Positions 9,129 to 17,547 are shown, counted from the stretch's first letter. The stretch is 32,280 bases of DNA from Hyphomicrobiales bacterium (GCA_003228955.1 QIGN01000114.1:1-32280); one strand, 5' to 3'. A program made the numbers and translations. Notes: generated by a model from the sequence alone, not told the origin.

Positions 9129-9803
9129 CTAGAATGACAGCAAAGGAGCCACCAGGCCGTCGCCGGATTGGTTAATACGGAGCTGAAATTCCCCGTCGCC
9201 GCCGCGTTGCCCTTCGATTTTCCGTGCCGCCTTGAAGGGCACGCCGGTGCCATCCAGGGCCAGCAAAAGGGGCGGAAAGGCGAGATCACGATGGGGCGTT
9301 TTGGCATCGCGGAAGGCGGCCAGGGAGAACTCACCGTTCTCGCAAGCGCTCACCAGCCAGTAAAATTCGCTACTGTCGAGCCGCTGGCCGGCGGGCGGCG
9401 GGGCGCCGGCACGGTCCTGGGCGAAAGCGGCGAGAAGTCGGTTAACGCCGGCGGTGTCGACCCGGACATCGTCACGGGTGAGCTGCCAGGGGCCAAAGGG
9501 CCCGTCCTCACTCAATCGTGCCAGATTGCCGCTGGCGCCGCGGGCGCGGACCACCAAGTCCGCTCCGTCCGGGCCCTGGGTGAGATCATAGGTGCGGATC
9601 TGACGGTCGTAGATGCCGTTGTAAATAAAACGATGGCGGTCCGGGGTGCCCGGGCGGCAGGCAGCCTTGATATCGGCGCCCGGGGCATAGTTAAACCAAC
9701 TGAGATTGCGGGCCACGGTATTGTCAACGGGACCACTGGCGGCGCAAGCGGCCAGTATGGCCGCCGTTGCGGCAACTAACGCGATCTTCCCGGCGCGCAG
9801 CAT
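9129..9803 (-). CDS. Putative lipoprotein of unknown function
   Basis: 224-residue protein that I do not recognise. It starts with a lipoprotein signal: MLRAGKIALV, a hydrophobic stretch and lipobox L-A-A-C (ILAAC at about 17-21), predicting a lipidated periplasmic or outer-membrane-anchored protein. The mature part has few cysteines (a C in ADIKAACRPGTPDRHRF, another in VSACENGEF) and mixed beta-type sequence such as RFIYNGIYDRQIRTYDL. Start at 9803 is supported by GGGAG 7 nt upstream and by the signal peptide; the frame extends to 9875 without a sensible start. It is divergent from the carboxypeptidase gene, sharing a 232-bp AT-rich promoter region. Confidence 0.78.
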   Translation of the reverse strand: MLRAGKIALVAATAAILAACAASGPVDNTVARNLSWFNYAPGADIKAACRPGTPDRHRFIYNGIYDRQIRTYDLTQGPDGADLVVRARGASGNLARLSEDGPFGPWQLTRDDVRVDTAGVNRLLAAFAQDRAGAPPPAGQRLDSSEFYWLVSACENGEFSLAAFRDAKTPHRDLAFPPLLLALDGTGVPFKAARKIEGQRGGDGEFQLRINQSGDGLVAPLLSF

Positions 9804-9949
9804 AATCAACTCCCAAGACCTCTCTATTAGGTGGCTGCGGTCACAGGAAAATGCAAATTGCAATGGAAAACTCAATATATTTCGCGATTATTCGATTCGA
9901 ATACTCCGCCCTATACCAACGCCGGGCCTGGTTAATCATTTTTCCTTGA

Positions 9950-9964
9950 TTAATCGAGTATTAA
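9950..9964. promoter_or_regulatory. CtrA-type binding box
   Basis: TTAATCGAGTATTAA matches the full CtrA consensus TTAA-N7-TTAA exactly. It lies 71 nt upstream of the carboxypeptidase start and within an AT-rich divergent intergenic region. A TTAATCA / TGATTAA inverted repeat (9932-9938 and 9947-9953) overlaps it, and TATTCGA-T-TCGAATA (9889-9903) is another palindrome close by. Confidence 0.55.
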
Positions 9965-10035
9965 CGCAAGAAGTGTATAGACATAAAAAGGTCATATTAA
10001 CTAGACTCTTGTCCGAGTCGTTGGGTTGTTGTTAG

Positions 10036-11304
10036 GTGAGTGGGCTAGTCTTGAGAAAGCTTGATCGAGAGGTAGCTGGGCGCCAGGTCGGGGGACTTAG
10101 TTGGCGCCTGGTATCACACGGCGCGAAGTATTTTCTCGCCGCGGTCGTGGTGGTGCTGCTGTCCGTGGCCGGCACCGGGCCGGCGCTGGCAAAATACGCC
10201 TCCATAGTCGTGGATGCCGATACTGGGCGCGTTTTGTATTCCGCCAATGCGGATACTCGCAACTATCCGGCATCGCTGACGAAGATGATGACGCTGTATT
10301 TGCTGTTCGAGGCGCTGGAGAAAGGCGACTTGAAAATGGACACCAAACTTAAGGTGTCGCGGCGGGCGGCAGGACAGGCGCCCACACGATTGGGCCTGAA
10401 AGCGGGCTCGACCATCGCGGTGCGCGATGTGATCGGCGCGCTGGTGGTGAAGTCGGCGAATGATGTCGCCACGGTCGCGGCGGAGGCGATGGGCGGGACC
10501 GAAGTCAAATTCGCGCAGAAAATGACAAAAAAAGCACGCGAACTGGGCATGAAACGCACGACATTCCGCAATGCGTCCGGATTGCCCAACCGCGGCCAGC
10601 TCAGCACCGCGCGGGACATGGCTAAATTGGCGCGCGCGCTGATGGACGACTTTCCGGATCAATATGCGGTGTTCTCTAAACCGACCTTTGTCTATAAAGG
10701 CCGCACCTACCGCAGCTATAACAATCTGCTGAAGGATGGCGCGGACGGCATCAAAACCGGCTATACGCGGGCGTCGGGATTCAATCTGGTTACTTCGGTG
10801 GAACGCGACGGAAAGCGGCTCATCGGCGTGGTGTTCGGCGGCAAAACGGCGAAGTCGCGTGACAGGCACATGGTGTCGCTGATCAACAGAGCGTTTGTGC
10901 TGGCACAGAAAACGCCTTCAACGGCGACGGCGCGGCCGGTACCGAAGCCGACCATGCCGGCACGGGGACCGCAGTTGGCGCAGAAGCAGGTGAGCGTCGT
11001 CATCGATCCGCGCAAAATCCCGGCGAGTGCCGTGCTGCCAGAGCCGGGGGCCTGGGGTATTCAGGTCGGGGCCTTTGCCAAATTCGCGCAAGCCAGGCGG
11101 GCGGCGGACCTCGCCGCCGACAAGCTGCCGGCGCTCAATGCCTCGATCGAGATCCAGCCGGTGAATACGCGCGGACGTACCCTCTACCGGGCACGGCTCA
11201 TGGGGGTCACGCGTACCGATGCACAGAGTTCTTGCGGCACGTTGCAGCAGCGGGGCGGTGATTGTGCGCTGGTGACGCCAGAGGGCGCCATACGCTCAGG
11301 CTAG
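10036..11304 (+). CDS. D-alanyl-D-alanine carboxypeptidase (PBP5/DacA family) with C-terminal SPOR domain
   Basis: Periplasmic peptidoglycan-trimming enzyme that removes the terminal D-Ala from pentapeptides. 422 residues. Seen: hydrophobic export segment (about 32-52, ending GPALA), catalytic SLTK (Ser80-Lys83), SAN (140-142) and KTG (240-242), the three S11 peptidase motifs; then a Pro/Ala linker and a SPOR-like domain from about residue 345 (AWGIQVGAFAKFAQARRAADL to the end), which in other proteins binds denuded septal glycan. That fusion is common in alphaproteobacteria and suggests action at the division site. Start uncertain: GTG at 10036 has a poor ribosome-binding site; TTG at 10051, preceded by AGGTGAG, is possible. 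A CtrA-type box lies upstream. Confidence 0.92.
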   Translation: MSGLVLRKLDREVAGRQVGGLSWRLVSHGAKYFLAAVVVVLLSVAGTGPALAKYASIVVDADTGRVLYSANADTRNYPASLTKMMTLYLLFEALEKGDLKMDTKLKVSRRAAGQAPTRLGLKAGSTIAVRDVIGALVVKSANDVATVAAEAMGGTEVKFAQKMTKKARELGMKRTTFRNASGLPNRGQLSTARDMAKLARALMDDFPDQYAVFSKPTFVYKGRTYRSYNNLLKDGADGIKTGYTRASGFNLVTSVERDGKRLIGVVFGGKTAKSRDRHMVSLINRAFVLAQKTPSTATARPVPKPTMPARGPQLAQKQVSVVIDPRKIPASAVLPEPGAWGIQVGAFAKFAQARRAADLAADKLPALNASIEIQPVNTRGRTLYRARLMGVTRTDAQSSCGTLQQRGGDCALVTPEGAIRSG

Positions 11305-11373
11305 CCGATCTCGGGCGAACTTCGTTCACGCCATGGGCGTTTCGGGCGTCACCTCTTGTCAGTACTATTCAGA

Positions 11374-12093
11374 TCAACCCGTTAGGCTGTCGGCGAGGAT
11401 GGCGCCGCGCGAGGCCATGAAGTAGAGGCCGAGATGGTGGGTCGCCGCCTGGGGGTGGGCCGCGGTTGCCGGCAGGCTCAAGCTGGCCGCGACATCGGAC
11501 GGCAGGTCATAGGTGGCGCAGGCCGGTTCATAGACGACTATGTCCCGGAGGGTTGGCATGAGCGAGTGATTGCGCGCCGACAGCAGGGTCAGGACAAAAT
11601 CCATCACACAGATATCGGTACAAATGCCGACCGCTATCAATGAGTCCAAATGATGCTCGTTGACCCAGTCGACGACGGCGTTGCTGCCGTCGGCCCGGAT
11701 GGCGCCGACGAAGCCGTTGATACAGTCCTTGCGGACCAGGGTCGCGGCGGGGCTATCGTCGAGCCAAGCGAGTTCGGGAACCAGGTTCTCCTCGCCCGTC
11801 CCGGCCTCGCAGTGGGGCGGATAGGGCGGTTCTGGTTTGCCGGGCTCGTGGGTATCGAGGAAAGCCAAAAGCGGCCGCCCGGCGTCGGCGAAGGCGCGCG
11901 CCAGACGGTCGGTCTCGGTGACCATCTGGCTGACCTGGCTGTTGGGGGCGGGCGGGGCCAGGTTTCCCGCGCCCACCGTGGCAAAGCCGTTGACCTCATC
12001 GACAATAACCAGACCCGGCGCGCGGCCGGCGAGATCATAGGTGCCGGGGGCGATGGGCATCTGTTGGCTAAGGTCGGCGAGCAAGTCGCGCAT
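11374..12093 (-). CDS. Isochorismatase-superfamily cysteine hydrolase, nicotinamidase-like
   Basis: 239-residue cytosolic hydrolase; best guess is nicotinamidase (nicotinamide to nicotinate, NAD salvage). Seen: catalytic triad Asp32 (VIVDEVNGF), Lys122 (RKDCINGF) and Cys162 in GICTDICV, plus Asp80-x-His82 and His94, which match the metal-binding set of PncA. The substrate is not fixed by these motifs and other amidases of the family remain possible. The start lies 11 nt after the stop of the upstream phosphomutase gene, so it is the last gene of a minus-strand run that begins with UDP-glucose dehydrogenase; no functional link to sugar nucleotides is obvious. Confidence 0.85.
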   Translation of the reverse strand: MRDLLADLSQQMPIAPGTYDLAGRAPGLVIVDEVNGFATVGAGNLAPPAPNSQVSQMVTETDRLARAFADAGRPLLAFLDTHEPGKPEPPYPPHCEAGTGEENLVPELAWLDDSPAATLVRKDCINGFVGAIRADGSNAVVDWVNEHHLDSLIAVGICTDICVMDFVLTLLSARNHSLMPTLRDIVVYEPACATYDLPSDVAASLSLPATAAHPQAATHHLGLYFMASRGAILADSLTG

Positions 12094-12104
12094 GAGAGGG
12101 ATCC

Positions 12105-13496
12105 TTAGATTAGATCGGCTGGCGCCTCTATCCCGCTGGCCTTTAGCTGGTCGAGGATCTGGCCTTTGAGGCGGGTCAAGCCCGCTTCATCGGCGGCTTC
12201 GCAGCGGGCGACCAGCACATCCTGGGTGTTGGAGGCCCGCAGCAGCCACCAGCCATCCGCGGTCTTGACGCGGACGCCGTCGATATCGATGACGTCGGCC
12301 CCGGATGCGGCCAGGCGGGCCTGCAACTCCTTGACGACTTCGAATTTGCGTTCCTCGGAACAGGGGAAACGAAGCTCCGGCGTGTTCACGGCGGCGGGGA
12401 TGGCGTCGTAAAGCTCGGTCAAGGGGGCGCCGCGACGGTCGAGAAACGAAAGCAAACGGACGCCGGCATAAAGCGCATCGTCGAAGCCGTAATAACGGTC
12501 GGAGAAGAAGATATGGCCGCTCATTTCGCCGGCAAGGGGGGATTTCTCCTCAACCATCTTGGCCTTGATGACCGAATGGCCGGTGTTCCACATCAGCGGC
12601 TTGCCGCCGAGGCGGGCGATTTCATCGAACAATACCTGGCTGGATTTGACGTCGGAGATGATGGTGGCGCCGGGGTTATCCATCAAGACGTCCTCGGCCA
12701 GCAGCATCATCAATTGATCGGCCCAAAGGATGCGCCCCTTGCCATCGATGACACCAATGCGGTCGGCGTCGCCATCCAAGGCAATGCCGACGTCGCAACT
12801 GTTGGCCGCCACATGGTCCTGTAGCTGGACCAGGTTCTCGGCGACCGTGGGGTCGGGATGGTGGTTGGGGAAGGTGCCGTCGATTTCGCCGTTGATGATG
12901 AGGTGGCGGCCAGGCAGCTTCTTACAGAGACGGTTGAGGATCTCGGCGCCGGAACCGTTGCCCGGGTCCCAGGCCACGGTCAGGGGCTTGGCCGGCTTAT
13001 ATTCGCTGGCCAAACGGTCGACATAGACATCCTGGATGTCGTGCTCGGTGACTTCGCCGGTGCCGCTGGCATAGGCGCCGCTGCCGGCAATGCGCGCCAG
13101 GCGCGGGATGTCGGGACCGAAAAAAGGCTTGCCCAGCAGCGTCATCTTGAAACCGTTATAGTCGGGCGGGTTGTGGCTGCCGGTAACCATCACGCCGGCA
13201 TCGGTGGGCAGATGCTTGGTGGCGAAGGACAACATCGGGGTCGGGCCGATGCCGATGCGGCGGACGGCCAGGCCACAGCTTAACAGACCCTGGACCAGGG
13301 CCTGTTCGAGTGCCGGCGAGGACAGGCGGCCGTCGTAACCGGTGGCGACCGTGGTGCCGCCGGCCTCAATTAAGCAAGTGCCGAAAGCCGCACCGAGGGC
13401 GCCGGCGTCGGTGGGACTCAGGGTCTCGCCGACGATACCGCGGACATCGTATTCGCGCAGAATTGTGGGGTTGAATTTGTGCGCTTGGATTGTCAT
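12105..13496 (-). CDS. Phosphomannomutase/phosphoglucomutase (AlgC/ManB type)
   Basis: Interconverts hexose 6-phosphate and hexose 1-phosphate, supplying glucose-1-P or mannose-1-P for envelope polysaccharides. 463 residues, normal for the family. Seen in order: phosphoserine loop VTGSHNPPDYNGFK (Ser107), metal loop LDGDADR (Asp241-Arg246), sugar-binding GEMSGH and phosphate-binding RASNTQ near the C-terminus. All four active-site loops are intact. Its ATG overlaps the ugd stop by four bases (ATGA), so the two are translationally coupled; together with galU they form a route glucose-6-P, glucose-1-P, UDP-glucose, UDP-glucuronate. Sugar preference cannot be read from the sequence. Confidence 0.93.
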   Translation of the reverse strand: MTIQAHKFNPTILREYDVRGIVGETLSPTDAGALGAAFGTCLIEAGGTTVATGYDGRLSSPALEQALVQGLLSCGLAVRRIGIGPTPMLSFATKHLPTDAGVMVTGSHNPPDYNGFKMTLLGKPFFGPDIPRLARIAGSGAYASGTGEVTEHDIQDVYVDRLASEYKPAKPLTVAWDPGNGSGAEILNRLCKKLPGRHLIINGEIDGTFPNHHPDPTVAENLVQLQDHVAANSCDVGIALDGDADRIGVIDGKGRILWADQLMMLLAEDVLMDNPGATIISDVKSSQVLFDEIARLGGKPLMWNTGHSVIKAKMVEEKSPLAGEMSGHIFFSDRYYGFDDALYAGVRLLSFLDRRGAPLTELYDAIPAAVNTPELRFPCSEERKFEVVKELQARLAASGADVIDIDGVRVKTADGWWLLRASNTQDVLVARCEAADEAGLTRLKGQILDQLKASGIEAPADLI

Positions 13497-14848
13497 CGGC
13501 TGGCAGTCCTTACCGGGTTCACACTCGCGCCCTCGGGACGCACGGCAGGCCGGCCAATGCTGTTGTAATAGAAGCCCCTGGCCGCCATTTCCCGGGGCTC
13601 ATAGATGTTGCGGAGGTCGACCAGAACCGGTGCGCGCAGTGTCTTTTTGACCCGCTCCAAATTGAGCGCGCGAAATTCGTTCCATTCGGTGAGAATGGCC
13701 AAAGCGTCGGCGCCGGTCATGGCGGTAAAGGCATCTTTGCACCATTCGACATCAGGCAATAATGTGTTGGCCTCGGCCATGCCGGCGGGATCGAAGGCGC
13801 GTATGGTGGCGCCTTGTTCCTGCAAGCGCGGGATAATCGCCAGACTTGGCGCGTCGCGCATGTCGTCGGTGTTGGGCTTAAAGGTAACACCCAGCACGGC
13901 AATGGTCTTGCCTTCGACAGAGCCACCGCAGGCGGCGACGATCTTGTCGGCCATACGGTCCTTGCGCTCGTCATTGACCTGAATAACACGCTCGACAATA
14001 GTCAGGGGCGAGCCGGCGTCGGTTGCGGAGCGCACGACCGCCAACGTATCCTTGGGGAAACAAGAACCGCCGTAACCGGGGCCGGCGTGGAGAAACTTGC
14101 CGCCGATACGGCCGTCGAGGCCGATCCCTTTGGCGACATCCTGGATATTGGCACCGACATTCTCGCACAGATCGGCAAACTCGTTGATGAAAGTGATCTT
14201 TGTCGCCAGGAAAGAGTTGGCAGCGTATTTGATCAATTCCGCGGTTTCCAACGATGTGAAGATCATCGGCGTTTCGATGAGAAAAAGCGGGCGGTAGAGC
14301 TGGCGCATCTGTTCGCGCGCGCGTTCGCCGTCGGCGCCGATGACAACGCGGTCGGGGCGCATGAAGTCGCCGATGGCCGAACCCTCACGCAAGAATTCCG
14401 GGTTGGAGACAACGTCAAAATCGGCGTCCGGCCGGGCTTCGCGGATGACGCGTTCAACCTCGCGGCTGCTGCCAACCGGGACGGTCGATTTGGTGACAAC
14501 CACCGTGTAGCCGGTGAGTGCGGCGGCGATTTCGCGGGCGGCATCAAATACATATGAGAGGTCGGCATGGCCATCGCCGCGACGCGACGGCGTGCCGACG
14601 GCAATAAACACCGCGTCGGCGTCGGCCACGGCTTCGGCCAGCTCGGTGGTAAAGGACAGACGGCCGCCGGCCCCGTTGTTGCGAACAAGGGAGGTCAAGC
14701 CCGGCTCATAGATGGGAACCTCGCCGGCTTGCAGTCGGGCGATCTTGGCCTCGTCCTTATCGACGCAAGTGACGTCCCAGCCGAATTCCGAAAAACATGT
14801 CCCGGACACGAGCCCGACATAGCCGGTGCCAACCATCGCGATACGCAT
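13493..14848 (-). CDS. UDP-glucose 6-dehydrogenase
   Basis: NAD-dependent four-electron oxidation of UDP-glucose to UDP-glucuronate in the cytosol, precursor for acidic exopolysaccharide or lipid A/LPS sugars. 451 residues. Seen: Rossmann motif GTGYVGL (7-13), the STVPVGSS segment, SNPEFLREG, the KYAANSFLATKI helix, and catalytic Cys263 in GPGYGGSCFPKD; C-terminal UDP-binding domain with GVTFKPNTDD. Start ATG at 14848 has a strong AGGAGGG about 9 nt upstream. A C-terminal tail (about 15 residues, PAVRPEGASVNPVRT) exceeds the shortest family members. The neighbouring galU and phosphomutase genes support this over GDP-mannose dehydrogenase, which shares the fold. Confidence 0.94.
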   Translation of the reverse strand: MRIAMVGTGYVGLVSGTCFSEFGWDVTCVDKDEAKIARLQAGEVPIYEPGLTSLVRNNGAGGRLSFTTELAEAVADADAVFIAVGTPSRRGDGHADLSYVFDAAREIAAALTGYTVVVTKSTVPVGSSREVERVIREARPDADFDVVSNPEFLREGSAIGDFMRPDRVVIGADGERAREQMRQLYRPLFLIETPMIFTSLETAELIKYAANSFLATKITFINEFADLCENVGANIQDVAKGIGLDGRIGGKFLHAGPGYGGSCFPKDTLAVVRSATDAGSPLTIVERVIQVNDERKDRMADKIVAACGGSVEGKTIAVLGVTFKPNTDDMRDAPSLAIIPRLQEQGATIRAFDPAGMAEANTLLPDVEWCKDAFTAMTGADALAILTEWNEFRALNLERVKKTLRAPVLVDLRNIYEPREMAARGFYYNSIGRPAVRPEGASVNPVRTASR

Positions 14849-14917
14849 CGCTCATACCCTCCTGCCGCGAAACCGTTGCGCCGGTCCGCCGTCAAAATAT
14901 TGTTCTGCCAACGCACC

Positions 14918-15787
14918 TTAACGTGGGTTGGTATATCCGCCTAGCCGCTCAGCAAAGGCGGCGCCAAGATCATCGCGGGCCAGCGCGAAGGCGACATTCG
15001 CCTCCAGAAAGCCGAGTTTGTCGCCGCAATCGAAGCGGACGCCCTCGAACTTAAGACCATGGAAGGGTTGGTCGGCAATCAGCTTGGCCATCGCATCGGT
15101 GAGTTGGATTTCGCCGCCGGCGCCGGTCTCCTTGCGGTCAAGATGGGTAAATACCTCGGGCTGGAGAATGTAGCGGCCAATTACGGCAAGATTCGAGGGC
15201 GCCTGATCAGGGGCCGGTTTCTCGACCAGAGCGCGTACCGGGACCGGATTGGCCTCGACCCCGCCGGCGTCGATGACGCCATATCGGGCGGTCTGCTCCT
15301 GGGGTACGGCCATGGTGGCTATGACGTTACCGCCATGGCGCTCATAGACATCGATCATCTGCTTGAGGCAGGGGGTATCCGCCATGATCAAATCGTCAGC
15401 CAAGATAACCGCGAAAGGCTCGTCGCCGACGAGGTTGCGGGCGCACCAAACGGCGTGCCCGAGGCCCAAGGGCTGCTGCTGACGGGTGTAGGAAAAGCGC
15501 CCTTCCTCGGGCATGGTTGCCTGGAGAGCGCGAAGTTCAGCTTCCTTGCCGCGTGATACCAGGGCATCCTCGAGCTGATGGTGGCGGTCGAAATGATCCT
15601 CAAGGGCGACTTTGCCGGCGCTGGTGACAAAAATGAACTCCTCGATGCCGGCGGCGCGCGCCTCCTCCACGGCATATTGAATCAAGGGCTTGTCAACAAC
15701 CGGCAGCATCTCCTTGGGCACCGCCTTGGTGACGGGAAGAAAACCACCAACCGGGAAAACAACCTTACGAACTGGTGATTTCATCAT
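14918..15787 (-). CDS. galU: UTP-glucose-1-phosphate uridylyltransferase homologue lacking the GxGTR motif
   Basis: By family, makes UDP-glucose from UTP and glucose-1-P. 289 residues. Seen: PKEMLPVVDKPLIQYAVEEA, LGLGHAVWCA, ILADDLI, LVEKP, GRYIL, and GEIQLTDA, all standard for GalU. Odd: the N-terminus reads FPVGGFLPVTKA (11-22) where the family has FPVAGLGTRFLPATKA; four residues (LGTR) of the nucleotide-binding loop are missing, exactly 12 bp in frame, at about 15742/15743. Everything else looks intact, so this may be an inactive allele or a sequence error. Start at 15787 (or 15784) follows family length; an upstream ATG at 15829 sits in a hairpin loop. Confidence 0.85.
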   Translation of the reverse strand: MMKSPVRKVVFPVGGFLPVTKAVPKEMLPVVDKPLIQYAVEEARAAGIEEFIFVTSAGKVALEDHFDRHHQLEDALVSRGKEAELRALQATMPEEGRFSYTRQQQPLGLGHAVWCARNLVGDEPFAVILADDLIMADTPCLKQMIDVYERHGGNVIATMAVPQEQTARYGVIDAGGVEANPVPVRALVEKPAPDQAPSNLAVIGRYILQPEVFTHLDRKETGAGGEIQLTDAMAKLIADQPFHGLKFEGVRFDCGDKLGFLEANVAFALARDDLGAAFAERLGGYTNPR

Positions 15788-15814
15788 GCGCCCAGTGATG
15801 TGGGGAGAATGCTC

Positions 15815-15845
15815 GCCGTCTTGTGCCATAGCCGCACAAGACGGC
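15815..15845 (-). terminator. Strong hairpin between the J-domain gene and galU
   Basis: Perfect 12-bp arms GCCGTCTTGTGC / GCACAAGACGGC with a 7-nt loop, 26 nt after the J-domain stop and 28 nt before the galU start on the minus strand. No U-run follows, so it is either an mRNA 3' stabiliser/Rho-type end or a leader hairpin for galU. Confidence 0.45.
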
Positions 15846-15871
15846 GCAAGGGTCCGGCACCTAGCAACCTG

Positions 15872-16576
15872 CTAGCGGCGGCCGAGCAATAGATCCTTGG
15901 CCTGGTTGATTTGCGCCGCCAGATAGTCGCTGCCGCCGTGGTCGGGGTGCATCTTCTGCATGAGCCGGCGGTAGGCGCTCTCGATCTCGCTGTTATCGGC
16001 GCCGGGCTTGAGGCCGAGGATCTCGTATGCCTCGTCGAGGGTCATGCTGCCGGACTGGGAACGCGCGGCGCCGCCGCCACGACTGGCCGAATCCCATCCG
16101 TCCGGGCCAAATTGGCGGTCAAGATAGGTCTCCAGCACAGATCGAGATTGCCGGTCGGCGGCGCATTCGGCAAACAGATCCTGCAGCTCAGGGACCGACA
16201 TGGCGTTCAGGTCACGGCCGGCATATTGACCTTCGAGAACCTCGCCGGTCATATCGCCGGTGTCGTGATCCAGCGCCATTCTGAGAAAGCGGGTCTCTAT
16301 GGTTGAACTCTGACCCGAGGACGGGCCGCGGGCGTTCTTGGAAAAGGTGCGCATAGTGCGCATACCCCGGAGCCAAGGCAGTGCCACGATGGCCATGGCA
16401 GGCAGCCAAGCCCAGCGGCCAGAAATGGCAATAAAGACGACGAACAGAACACCTAGCCCGATGGCCAGGGCGCGGATGAATTTTATCAGAGTCCTAGGTT
16501 CCGCGGAGACAACCCAGCGTCCCAGAAGAACAAATCCGGCGAGCAACGCCACCCCGAGGATAAGAGCGGGCAGCAT
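15872..16576 (-). CDS. Membrane-anchored J-domain (DnaJ-like) protein
   Basis: 234-residue co-chaperone-like protein. Seen: N-terminal membrane segment (1-22), a second hydrophobic region of one or two spans (about 33-69), a soluble middle part, and a C-terminal J domain (about 178-234, TLDEAYEILGLKPGADNSEIESAYR) with the essential HPD at 210-212. The truncated C-terminal J domain resembles Tim14/Pam18-type proteins. J domains stimulate the ATPase of an Hsp70 such as DnaK, so it likely recruits the chaperone to the inner membrane. It begins 2 nt after the VWA gene stop: a co-translated pair. The client is unknown. Confidence 0.87.
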   Translation of the reverse strand: MLPALILGVALLAGFVLLGRWVVSAEPRTLIKFIRALAIGLGVLFVVFIAISGRWAWLPAMAIVALPWLRGMRTMRTFSKNARGPSSGQSSTIETRFLRMALDHDTGDMTGEVLEGQYAGRDLNAMSVPELQDLFAECAADRQSRSVLETYLDRQFGPDGWDSASRGGGAARSQSGSMTLDEAYEILGLKPGADNSEIESAYRRLMQKMHPDHGGSDYLAAQINQAKDLLLGRR

Positions 16577-16578
16577 GA

Positions 16579-17298
16579 CTAACGACGGCCGCCAATTTGG
16601 CTGGTGAGCTGAAGCACCTTACCTCCTTTTCGGTTGCTGTAATTCTCCAGGGCGCGGCGGCCGCCGGCAGAATAGACAGCCACAGCGGCCAGCAAATCGC
16701 GCAGCTGTTTGGCGCTGCCGGTGTCAAAGCTGCAGTAGGCGCCGCCCGACAGTTTGGCCACCTGCATGAATGCGCGCCTGGATATGGGCTCGCCCCCTTC
16801 GTGGAAAATAAAGGCCGGCGTCCCCTGAAGGCCAAGTTCACCAGCCAAATGGCCGAGTTCGTCGATATCCTCCTCAACCACATCGCCGACAAAGACGACC
16901 GCGTTGACCTTGCGCTGCTTGGACTCCTTCGCCGCATGGCGCAGGACCTTGCGGATCTGGGTCTGGCCGGCGAGGCAGCGGACGCGATTCATGCGCCCGA
17001 TCAGCTCGGCGGAACTGGTAAGCCATTTGGTCGCCCGAAACTCGCCAAAACCGCGGTAGAAGCAGAGTTGAACCTCCAAACCGCCCAAAGTCTCGGTCTG
17101 GGAGAACATTTCGGCCTGAATCTGGCTCGCCATATCCCAGGTAGGCTCGCGGCTGGCGGTGGCGTCGATGGCAAACATGAGCCGGCCCGGTTGACCGGAA
17201 GCGCTGGCCGGCGGGGTCATCGCCACCTTTTGCAGAAACTTATCAACCTGGTCCTGTTGCGCCCGTTCTGTCGGTAGTTTCCTGTCGCGGCTGCCCAT
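16579..17298 (-). CDS. VWA-domain protein paired with a J-domain gene
   Basis: 239-residue soluble protein with a von Willebrand A fold and no signal peptide. Seen: LMFAIDATASREPTWD, a MIDAS motif D-x-T-x-S at 45-49, then AGQTQIRKVLRHA and VVFVGDVVEEDID supplying the further metal-ligand loops, and EGGEPISRRAFMQVAKLSGGAY. Such domains mediate metal-dependent protein-protein contacts; the specific role is unknown. It lies directly upstream of the membrane J-domain gene (2-nt gap), suggesting the two act together. The 249-bp gap upstream holds repeat copy B. Confidence 0.82.
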   Translation of the reverse strand: MGSRDRKLPTERAQQDQVDKFLQKVAMTPPASASGQPGRLMFAIDATASREPTWDMASQIQAEMFSQTETLGGLEVQLCFYRGFGEFRATKWLTSSAELIGRMNRVRCLAGQTQIRKVLRHAAKESKQRKVNAVVFVGDVVEEDIDELGHLAGELGLQGTPAFIFHEGGEPISRRAFMQVAKLSGGAYCSFDTGSAKQLRDLLAAVAVYSAGGRRALENYSNRKGGKVLQLTSQIGGRR

Positions 17299-17339
17299 AA
17301 CTCCTCAAACGTCCCTTGTATACCGGGGTTCGCCCTGCC

Positions 17340-17445
17340 CTAGGGTCTTTGCGGTTTTGTTGGACTCAAAACCAGACCCTAGAGTCTTGCTTTGCCGTGT
17401 TTGCTGGCGGAAAAGCGGTGGCCGCTTTTCCCGGAAACACTCTAG
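17340..17445. repeat. Intergenic two-hairpin palindromic repeat, copy B
   Basis: Reverse-oriented relative of the repeat at 5401-5503. CTAG occurs at both ends (17340-17343 and 17442-17445) and between the two hairpins (17379-17382). Hairpin 1 has GTGTTT/AAACAC and AAAAGCGG/CCGCTTTT; hairpin 2 (17340-17382) has CTAGGGTCT/AGACCCTAG and GGTTTTG/CAAAACC. Relative to copy A, the inner stem pair C:G has become G:C, a compensatory change. It lies about 100 nt beyond the mipZ stop. Confidence 0.85.
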
Positions 17446-17547
17446 CAGACCTGTTACTTGCTCCATTATGTGCTGTCTTGGTGGCAAATTGCCAAGGCTT
17501 CGTGGTTCAAACTCACCACAGCTGCGTGTTCTAGAGGATAATAGGGG

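Noticed and set aside
11305-11373. Bidirectional terminator between the convergent carboxypeptidase and nicotinamidase-like genes
   Set aside because: An imperfect GGCGAAC / GTTCACGCC pairing is present, but it is mismatched and lacks a T-run.
13814-14557. Long plus-strand reading frame opposite UDP-glucose dehydrogenase
   Set aside because: Antisense shadow of a securely identified gene; no recognisable domain.
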